Below, one piece after another: positions 55,889 to 64,000 of a stretch of 64,000 nucleotides of DNA (position 1 is the first letter of the stretch; each line of letters starts with the position of its first letter). The translations under genes were made by a program, and so were the position numbers. The stretch covers positions 37,601,873 through 37,665,872 of the forward strand of contig NC_134019.1 in assembly GCF_040712315.1 (NCBI RefSeq). Reading direction: 5' to 3'. This DNA is from Castanea sativa. Its lineage: Eukaryota > Streptophyta > Magnoliopsida > Fagales > Fagaceae. A model generated the notes under the pieces. That model saw only the letters and a program-made list of their open reading frames with translations, did not search any database and was not told the origin of the DNA.

Positions 55889-57090
55889 AAGTATCAAACA
55901 GAAACATGGTCATGTTTAGTTCCTTGGACCACATACCTTGTGGAAATTGATATCCTTATATTAATGTTAAACATAACCTTAGTTACGTCTGGTCCTCGGA
56001 TCATCTACTTTGGGAAAATTAACATCTCAATTCATTTCTCTAAGTATCAAACAGAAACATGGTCATGTTTGATTCCTCGGACCACATACCTTGTAGAAAT
56101 TGATATCCTCATATTAATGTTAAACAGAGCCTTAGTTACGTCTAGTCCTTGGATCATCTACTTTGGGAAAATTAACATCTCAATTCATTTCTCTAAGTAT
56201 CAAACAGAAGCATGGTCATGTTTGGTTCCTTGGACCACATACCTTGTGGAAATTGATATCCTCATATTAATGTTAAATAAAACGTTAGTTACGTCTGGTC
56301 CTCGGATCATCTACTTTGGAAAAATTAACATCTCAATTCATTTCTCTAAGTATCAAATAGAAGCATGGTCATGTTTGGTTCCTCGGACCACATACCTTGT
56401 AGAAATTGATATCCTTATATTAATGTTAAATAGAACCTTAGTTACGTCTGGTCCTCGGATCATCTACTTTGGGAAAATTAACATCTCAATTCATTTCTCT
56501 AAGTATCAAACAGAAGCATGGTCATGTTTGGTTCCTTGGACCACATACCTTGTGGAAATTGATATCCTCATATTAATGTTAAATAAAACCTTAGTTATGT
56601 CTGGTCCTCGAATCATCTACTTTGAAAAAATTAGCATCTCAATTCATTTCTCTAAGTATCAAATAGAAGCATGGTTATGTTTGGTTCCTCGGACCACATA
56701 CCTTGTAGAAATTGATATCCTTATATTAATGTTAAACAGAACCTTAGTTACGTCTGGTCCTCGGATCATCTACTTTGGAAAAATTAACATCTCAATTCAT
56801 TTCTCTAAGTATCAAACAGAAGCATGGTCATGTTTAGTTCCTTGAACCACATACCTTGTGAAAATTGATATCCTCATATTAATGTTAAATAGAACCTTAG
56901 TTATGTCTGGTTCTCGGATCATCTATTTCGGGAAAATCAACATCTCAATTCTTTGTTCTAAGTATCAAACAGAAACATGGTCATGGTTGGTTCCTCGGAC
57001 CACATACCTTGTAGAAATTGATATCCTTTTACTGACGTTAAACAAAACTTTAGTTACACCTGGTCTTCGGATCAACTATTTCTGAGAAAC
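55889..57090 (+). repeat. 153-bp tandem array, ~8 copies, dimeric (306-bp) pattern
   Basis: The anchor AAGTATCAAA recurs at 55,889, 56,042, 56,195, 56,348, 56,501, 56,654, 56,807 and 56,960, exactly 153 bp apart every time. Alternate units carry CCTTGGACC..TTGTGG versus CCTCGGACC..TTGTAG, giving an A-B-A-B higher-order repeat of 306 bp. The last units are more diverged. Since 153 is a multiple of three, one frame stays open for 329 codons from 55,856, then TGA at about 56,843 and 75 more codons. That follows from the period and is not proof of a gene. It lies between pol and the antisense ORF. Confidence 0.95.
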
Positions 57091-57827
57091 AGACATATTG
57101 GCTTCAGTGTTCAGGTAAAACTTGGTTATGCCTATATCCTTAAATCACATACCTTGTTGAAACTAACCCTTTGTCATGTACGGATTGTAGAGGTTAAGTT
57201 GTTCTTGTTCCTTATATCATTTATATTTGGGGAACTCAGTGCTCTCTATTCCTTTGTTTGTTACACATTGATGCTTGATTAGATTGTGGGTACATTCTGG
57301 TTGGATCATGAATATGTTCGTTTGTTTATTAAATTTGAAAATTCTTAAATCAGAGGTAAACGGAAAATCATGAGCATCACTAAAAAGCGTTTGCGAGTGT
57401 GATAACCTTGAATGGTTTATGCATATTTCTATCTTTTAATTAATTAGCATGAGAAAATAGACTAGTGTTCTATTATGATACATAAATGTTAAGTAGAATG
57501 ACATGTTGGTAGTAAATGCAGTTCGAGCTTGTGGAATAGATAATTTGCTCTTTCATTAATAAAAGTCGTTATAAATACATTCACAAGCAAATTGTTGAAT
57601 TACATCAGCCAAAAGCAAATAGAAAGGAAACCCAGAAGAAAGAGAGTAATCATGAATTCGGTTTGGTCGTCAATGGGTCTTGAGGAGCAATAGGAAGTGC
57701 AATCTGGGCCGAGGATTTAGCAGTAGTTCCTTTGCCTTTGGGGCCTCCCTCTACAGTTATGGGCACAGTCGCTAAAACGATCTCCAGCGTTTCATCGGTC
57801 TTTTTGGCTTAGGGGAGTTCCTTAGGC
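57091..57827. other. Spacer within the retrotransposon
   Basis: No domain recognised. It begins with a decayed extra part of the 153-bp array. Confidence 0.5.
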
Positions 57828-60301
57828 TCAACGAGAGGCTGTGTAATTTCTTGCGTTGCCCCCTTCTAATGAACCAGCTTGCCTTGAAAGTTGGGGTTCA
57901 ATGGAAGTGGGATCTTCGGTAGCATCACTCGTCTTTTTCTCTGCTTTGGGGAGACCAGTACCATCATCGGCTTTAAGGGAAGTCTTGACCCTGATGGCTG
58001 GAGGAATGTAGGCATTTTCTGCCTTCCAAAGAGGTGAAGAAGTGTCAACCCCAGCTTGGGATAATGCTTCCTTCCACACTTCAAGGCAATAATCCCTACA
58101 TACCCCCGGCACTTGAGCTTTAAAGTTTTCAGTGGTTTCAACCACCCCCACTTCATAGCCATCTTGCTCCGCCTGGTCTATTGCCTTTTCAGCCTCCTCT
58201 TTCGCTTTGGCGATAGCTTCTTCTTTGGCTTTGAGGATCTCTTCCTTTGCCTTCTCTGATTCTTTCAAATCTTGCTTCAGACCTTCAATCAACTTCTTGG
58301 CTACAGCAAAGTTCTCATCCGCCTGCCTGAGCTGTAATCTTTGATCCTCGGCCTTCTTTGTAGTGGTTTTTAAAGAAGCCTCCAAGCCAGATTTTTCACT
58401 TACGGCTTTATTCAAGCTAGCAGTGACCTCTTGCAACTTTTTTTCCTTCAGTTCGAGGATTCTCTGGGCGTTGTCGAGCTTCAATTCTGTAGATCTAAAG
58501 GATTTGTATGTGCTAGCAGCGATCTCTTCCGCCCTGTGAGCAGACTCAACAGCCTACATGAAGAAGATAGCAAATCTTAATATATAGTTGCAATTTCTTG
58601 AAGTAAATGATAAATAAAAATAAAAAAGTAAATGTAACATTTAGCTGAAACCCTTACCATAGCAAGTTCTTTCTTCAACGTCATGAAGACATTCTGATCC
58701 CTTATTCTTCTGATCTCACCCATGTCCTCGGGAAGTAGTAGAGCTTGCTCCAAAGCATTTGCTATGCACACAGCAATTCCCTCATCAGAAGTCCTGATGG
58801 AGGCGTCAGTAGTAACTGCGTGGTCGTCCATAGTCATTGGGGGAGCCCAAATTGGGACATGTACAACTGTTTGGGATTCAATTCGTTTGTCCGACCTTGT
58901 TTGCATGATACGAGGTTGTTTCCCTCCTTTCTTGGGCTCTAAGTCCTTGGGATGAGCCTCTTTTTCTCCCTCCATTACCTCCTTCCCTTTTTGGTGATCC
59001 CTCTTCCTTTTATGGTCGGTTTGATTAGCGTGTTGGGATTGGGTTGGTGGAGGAAGAGGGAGCTTGGGTTGAAGACCTTTCTTGGCACCCTTATCTTTGG
59101 ATTTCGTCTAGGGTACCTTAGGGAGCTCTTGAGTCCCTACTTGAGCCTCCAACACATCTTTAAGGCTTTGTTTTGGTTTGCGTTGAATGCCCATAATATC
59201 TGGTTGTCGAAGAATATCTTTTGGGGTTGAGGGAGATTTGTCAAGGCTAGCACTTTGATCTTCAGGAGTAGGGGAGCGGTTAAAAACTTCAAACTCGTCT
59301 TCAGAGTCTGAGACTTCAATGATTTCTTCTTCTTCTTGCTTTATAATAGGTTGCGAGGAGGATCTTTCACCCACTGCAGGTTGTGTTGGAGGGGCAGTGA
59401 GAGGAACACCTTCTGGTATGAGTTGTGGTGGTTAAGTGGTGGTAGTGTCTTGTGGAATGGGGCTGCCCTTAGGCAAAAGAAAACCTTCTACCGCAACACT
59501 AATCCAATGTAGCCGAGGATCCTTTGCCTTGATTACACACTTCGACCCTTGAAAAGCTGTGGAAATCGGATTGTAGTTGAGGATCAGGTGGGCTGCTCGG
59601 AGCTGATTATCTGAGTGCACAAACACCTCAGCCTTTAAAATTCTGTTTAGGCGTGTGAAGTCAACAAGGTGATCGTGACGAGCAGTGGCGTGTGGGTCTG
59701 CAAAATTGTTGCAAAGAGGAACAAGGTTATAAAAAAATATATAATAATAAAAACTTAGTATTACAAAATACCATTTCAAGTTGAATTCTGAGAATTCACC
59801 TGGTTTCCCCTCCTTTGTCGGATAGGGGACACCATCATGCCAATCCCCAGATATTATCAAGAAATCTTTATTCAAACCCTTATTGGAGTGAGGGAGGCAC
59901 TGGATTAACCTAACTTCTGGCCACCTAGATTTCAAATAATACCCTTGTCCCATTAGATGGTGAAGGTTATAAACCCAATTTACATCATGGTGGGTGAGTC
60001 CTAAACCCATCTTTTCATTTAGGGCATCTACATGATCTAAAATCCTAAACATATTAGGGGCGCATTGTGTAGGAGCTAACCTAACCGCCCTCAAATAGTC
60101 CCTAGTAACCGACCCCATAGGGATTTTCATCCCTCCTTCTATGAAAGCTATCATGGGGATCACTACCTCTCCGGTTTTTCTCTTGGCATGCCATTCTCCT
60201 TCCTTACAGTATGTGACAGACACACCTTGGGGAATTCTATAAGTTACCTTAAACTGTTCTATTTTCTCAGCACTGTCCACTAAAGATGCAAATCTACCCA
60301 T
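57828..60301 (-). pseudogene. Antisense ORF of the Tat retrotransposon, three exons inferred
   Basis: Read against the element's own genes. Exons inferred from GT/AG signals: 60,301-59,800, 59,697-58,658 and 58,553-57,828, with introns of 102 and 104 bp. They join in frame to 756 codons. TAA at 59,434-59,432 and TAG at about 59,110-59,108 interrupt exon 2. The N-terminal part (MGRFASLVDSAEKIEQFKVT; later VYNLHHLMGQGYYLK and PHSNKGLNKDFLIISGDW) looks like a compact domain found in plant transposon-associated proteins. A polyacidic patch (QEEEEIIEVSDSEDEFE) follows, and the C-terminal third is a long E/K coiled coil (about 58,120-58,480). Function unknown. Extra antisense ORFs are known in some Tat elements. 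Confidence 0.75.
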
Positions 60302-60529
60302 TTTCTAAGAGTTGGGTGTGGAAAGGGTGTAAGGGTTAAGGAAGCAAAGGTAGCCGAGAATAAAGAAATGCAAAGTAACGGAAGTGGAAAAAGAAAGGTA
60401 ACAAAGAAAGAAGTTGAGAGAACTTACTTTTGAGTGATGGAGTCACCTTGGCCTGATTTTCGGGTAATGTGCAAACACGTGTGGAATGCAAGCATAGGTA
60501 AAGTCGTTGTATGAACTCAGCAATGGATA
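60302..60529. other. Presumed leader/promoter side of the antisense ORF
   Basis: No domain seen. If the antisense ORF has its own promoter it must lie here or beyond the nested hAT at 60,530, which would separate promoter and ORF. Confidence 0.35.
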
Positions 60530-61726
60530 TAGGGATGGCAATTTAAATCCGACCCGCGGATACCCGACCCGGCCCGGCCCAACCCTAATGGGTCGGATTT
60601 TACCCGGCCCGATAAATTATAGGGTCGGGTATGGGTTTTTAAAAAAAAACCCGAAGCGGGTTTGGGTTTTTGCAAAAACCCGGCCTGAACCCAGACCCGA
60701 CCCGACCCGTTTACATATATAAATAAAAAATGCTAAAATACCCCTATATATATATAAGTTTAAAAAAACCCTAATCCCATCCCCATTTCATTTCACACAA
60801 TCAGTCGCCTCCCTACTCTCTTTCTCCTCTCCCACTCTTCTCACTTGGTCATTCCCTTTCACTCATCACTGGCCTGAACACCTGTCACTGCTGGAATTGA
60901 AGCCCTTCACCACCGGCCATCGCTTGCACCTCCAGCCACCTCACTTCCTCCGTGTTTCTCCACCGGACCACCTCGTTTTCTATCTTTTTTTTTCTAGGTT
61001 CGTTTCGTCTTTTTTTTTTTTTTTTTTTTCTCTGGGTTCATTTCATCTCTATTATGTGAGTTGTTTGTGTTTATGTTAGGATTTGTGTTTGTGTTTGTGA
61101 TTTTGAAAGGGAAAATCATAAATTTGAAATTTTTGTGTTTGTGTTTGTGTGTTTGTGTTTGTGTTTGTGATTTTGAATGGGAAAATCATAAATCTGAATT
61201 TGTGTTTGTGTTTGTGATTTTGAATGGGAAAATTATAAATTATAAATTTGAAATTTTTGTTTTTATGTTTGTGTTTGTTTTTGTGATTTTGAAAGGGAAA
61301 ATCATAAATCTTTGGTAATTGTTCATCCATGATTTCCTGATGGGTCTTTTTATTTTTAAAATTTTCAATTTCATTCTTTGATTTTCTCTGCAGATCAAAG
61401 AATATAAAAAAAAAAAAAAATCAAGGCTTGAATCTGGGCAAACACATCTTCAAAATCTTCAAAAATAATGATTCTGGCCTAAATTTATTTATTTTTAATT
61501 ATTGGGCCACGGTAATACGGTTTAGGCTTCAAGCAATTTTTTTTTTGGGGATTGGGCCACGGTTTAGGCCCAATGGCAGGGCCTGCGGGTGCCCGATGGG
61601 CTGGGTTTGGGATTAAGAAAAAAATCCGTTTAATAAACGGGCCGGGTTCGGGTTTTTCAGACAGACCCGCGGGTCGGGTCTGGGTATGAAAAAACCCGGC
61701 CCGAAGCCTACCCGTTACCATTCCTA
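60530..61726. mobile_element. Non-autonomous hAT element nested in the retrotransposon
   Basis: Perfect 8-bp target duplication AATGGATA at 60,522-60,529 and 61,727-61,734. Ends TAGGGATGGCAA and, reverse-complemented, TAGGAATGGTAA form the inverted termini. Dense CCCGACCC/GGGTCGGG subterminal motifs occur on both sides. Interior: a leader-like GC-richer stretch (60,780-60,980) and a minisatellite (61,075-61,315). No transposase. Confidence 0.88.
61075..61315 (+). repeat. Minisatellite inside the hAT element
   Basis: About four diverged copies of a 50-60 bp unit combining TTTGTGTTTGTG repeats with GATTTTGAAAGGGAAAATCA. Frames open on both strands here are translations of the repeat. Confidence 0.85.
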
Positions 61727-62038
61727 AATGGATAGGAAGGGTTGAATTGATGATATTTATATCAATAAGGTTATAAAAGTAGGAGGTTTCCCACTTGTGT
61801 TCCTGTACAAGCCTCAACCGTTGGATGGGTATCGCATGGTCGAACGTGGGGAACAAGTAGCCGCCAAAAATATTAATTAGGATATGCCTCGCATACCAAT
61901 ACCCCAAAAGTGTGCCATGAGAAGTGCAGAAACGTCATCCTAGCAATAAAAGCACATGACAAATAGGGCTTACCGGGAATCTGTTTCGAGATCCTTATTC
62001 CTCCTAGGAAAGTAGATATAAGGATCCTGAGGGGCTAT
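61727..62038. other. 3-prime end of the retrotransposon interior
   Basis: No gene. It ends in a short purine-rich GAGGGG about 4-9 bp before the 3-prime LTR, the probable polypurine tract. Confidence 0.55.
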
Positions 62039-62838
62039 TGTAGGGTCAATGGGCCCATAATCCATGTGGGGCTGGCTCAAGGGTACTTGTAAAGCTAAAA
62101 GTCCAGCCCGAAAATGTTAATTAGCTCAAGGATGAGGAACGCCTGTCTATGAGACAAGGTGGGAGGAGGAAGAAGTCATAGTTGACTGAGACATTTCAAA
62201 GTAGTACGTCCGAGGATGGAAATGTTCTCAGCCATCTATAGTCGAGGATAGAAGTATTCTCGGCTATCTGTAGCCGAGGTGGGAAGGGGTGATTTGGCAA
62301 TACAAGGGTGTTACACTCGAAAATCTTGAGCGTAAAGATGTGAGGTAAGAGATGAGAAGAAAGGATGTAAAATATCTAGGATAAAGCTGCTACCACCGCA
62401 TTAAAGGCTCCGCAACTACTTCTCTGGTTGCATTAATGGGAAAGTGATGGTTGAACGTGGTAATTCAGTCTTCCCTCTATCGCCAAAGACTTCAAGGGAA
62501 AAGTTGATGGGACAAGTATCCAAATGAGGACTTTGATCCACACGTGGAAGAGGAAGATGAAAGAAAGATGATATAAAAGGGAAGGAAGAGCAGAAAGGGG
62601 GGGGGGGGGGGACGAACAAAGTTTGAGAGACTGAACTATAATACAAATGATCCTCGGCCTTTGTCAAAAAGGGTGAAGTGTTGTGAGGCATGAGTGTAAC
62701 AATCTAGCCTAGTATTTACGCCTTCCAATATTCATAAACCTAGATTTGAAGCCCACTCTCTATACATCTTATTGTTTTGGGCTCATTGGGCCGGTTCCCT
62801 CCATATTATTGGATTCTGGTGCAATTTGTGTCCTTACA
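62039..62838 (+). repeat. 3-prime LTR (800 bp)
   Basis: Direct partner of 50,644-51,442. Starts TGTAGGGTC and ends CCTTACA, followed by the target duplication ATATA. Contains the TATA box at 62,572-62,579 and a G-run at about 62,597-62,611. Confidence 0.95.
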
Positions 62839-64000
62839 ATATATATAAAAGTTCAACTTATAACATTCATTTTATGAATTTTTGTTTTTAATTATCAAGC
62901 TAAAATACTAATTTCTTTAGTTGTAGGCAAAATTTAAATCTCATATAACTTGTTCGATAATAAGAAATTGTATCATGAATTAACTAAAATCTATGAGATT
63001 CTTAGAATTGAAGCTTAACAAATGTTACAACAACACAATGTTACAACAACACAATGTTAGATTCTGAATGAACCATTCAATGTGGCTTGTCCCTAGATCT
63101 ACTAAAGTTAAAATGAAAAGATATTAAATTGATATGAAAGCTTCAAGTTGTTCGAGAATTTTGGGACCTAGTCACTTAGATGGTTTTACTTACACACAAA
63201 CAAAATGGCTAACAGAAATAGTCTTTTTACAGAAACAGCTAAACGAAATGTACTTTGGACCTTTGGTGTACAAAAACATGAACTGTATCATTTTTAATTT
63301 TTTGAAGTCAACTCTATATTTGTTAAGGAAAAGTCAATGGCGTCTCAGAAATTTAATATGAAGGCTAATGATGAAGGCTAATGATAGATTCTCATGTTAC
63401 AAGTTTCTCCGTAATCCAATGAACGATCTAGTATATATGAACCCAAATACTACTTCATATTTAATATATTTATGCTTAATGAACTAAATATTGAATAATC
63501 CTTAACCTAACAAAACCCCAATGGATAGTAATGTTGAACACAAAAATTCCTCATTTGATTCTATGATAAGATAAAATTTAGAGATACAATTTTTGGCCAC
63601 AACTATGATGTGATCAATTACGAGTGATGAAGAAAAAAAAATGATAGATTTATGTAAAAGTGATTGTTTATCACTCACAATCGACCATCTCAATAAGTTG
63701 TGACAAATTGTGTTATATTAATAAATGATCAATTTAATAATTATTTTAACAAGGAGTGTACATCTGTGTGCAATTATATTATCAAATTTTGATTAAAGCA
63801 TATGGTAAAATGTCACTTGATGTTGTTTTATTTGTTTTGTGATAGATCAATATCATGCTCTAGAGAAAAGAAACCAACATGTTATTGAGCTATATGGGTT
63901 CCATGATCTCAACCACGAACTAGTGAGAGTACATTGGAATAGATAAAAACTAGTGCTTAGAGGGAGAAAATGAGGGCAAATAAGAATATAAATAAATTAA
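62839..64000. other. AT-rich flank, no gene recognised
   Basis: Short frames at 63,134-63,361 and 63,502-63,693 have no supporting motif. A small tandem ACAACACAATGTTA repeat lies at about 63,026-63,059. An arm related to the 11.3-kb MITE-like element lies at about 63,650-63,720. Confidence 0.5.

Larger units (their letters stand above)
50644..62838 (+). mobile_element. Ty3/gypsy LTR retrotransposon, Tat type, defective
   Basis: A 12.2-kb insertion bounded by LTRs 50,644-51,442 and 62,039-62,838 and by the 5-bp duplication ATATA (50,639-50,643; 62,839-62,843). TGGTGCCGTCGATGGGAA, beginning two bases after the 5-prime LTR, is the probable primer-binding site. A short purine-rich GAGGGG lies just before the 3-prime LTR. 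Order: gag, protease, (reverse transcriptase deleted), RNase H, second RNase H, integrase, 153-bp array, antisense ORF region, nested hAT. Two RNase H domains and extra sequence between pol and the 3-prime LTR are Tat-lineage traits. Stops in gag and pol plus the RT loss make it non-autonomous. Confidence 0.95.

Noticed and set aside
55856..56845. 329-codon frame taken as a novel repeat protein
   Set aside because: The repeat period is a multiple of three, so an open unit stays open when amplified; there is no start or splice context. Kept as a repeat, with a selection test suggested.
55889..57090. Regular repeat array considered as a CRISPR array
   Set aside because: Units are contiguous 153-mers without spacers, inside a plant retrotransposon; no cas genes.
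61061..61330. 85- and 84-codon frames on opposite strands
   Set aside because: Translation of the GT-rich minisatellite in the hAT element.

Overview
This is a plant nuclear window, AT-rich and dominated by repeats. It almost certainly comes from a woody eudicot. The plastid-type lysine gene, the L1-type LINE 3-prime ends and the TIR elements look like Fagales (oak/chestnut) repeats, but that family-level guess is inference from memory. I see one convincing host gene, one possible small host gene, two pseudogene copies of the first, and a dense nest of transposons with captured gene pieces. No bacterial, organellar, rRNA, tRNA or CRISPR feature was recognised.

Layout. 1-13.9 kb: accessory DNA with a Tourist-like MITE, a ~1.1 kb direct duplication (5.05-6.18 and 7.24-8.36 kb), a 5-prime-truncated LINE, a large foldback (9.19-11.26 kb) and small tandem repeats. 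13.9-20.04 kb, minus strand: an intact eight-exon gene for chloroplast diaminopimelate decarboxylase (last step of lysine synthesis, 485 residues). Every exon joins in frame with GT/AG signals. 20.1-28.5 kb: its upstream flank, broken by a Pack-type element carrying a coiled-coil gene piece, a hAT element, a LINE relic and an inverted-repeat element.

28.9-34.2 kb: a degenerate PIF/Harbinger element with a transposase remnant. Nested in it is a 3.2 kb TIR element carrying two LRR exons. 34.4-34.7 kb holds a 113-residue ORF with two hydrophobic segments. 35.3-36.0 kb is a second, exon-1-only copy of the decarboxylase gene, followed by a Helitron 3-prime end (37,497). 37.5-39.46 kb repeats the intergenic flank. 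39.5-44.64 kb is a third copy, a pseudogene lacking exons 7-8, with a nonsense codon in exon 4, a lost ATG and a broken promoter. 45.0-49.5 kb repeats the flank again with further insertions. The locus is therefore a decayed tandem triplication of [decarboxylase gene + flank], and the paralogous copies act as empty-site controls that date and delimit many insertions.

50.64-62.84 kb: one complete insertion of a Ty3/gypsy element of the Tat type (799/800 bp LTRs, 5 bp target duplication ATATA). Its gag has two stops. Its pol keeps protease, two RNase H domains and integrase but has lost the reverse transcriptase. A 153-bp tandem array with a 306-bp dimeric higher-order pattern lies after pol. 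A long antisense ORF, apparently with two ~100-bp introns, fills the 3-prime part, and a hAT element is nested there. 62.8-64 kb: no gene recognised.

The only working pathway gene is the 13.9-20.0 kb decarboxylase. The least ordinary parts are the antisense ORF plus dimeric array of the retroelement and the repeated capture of host exons by three different transposon types.
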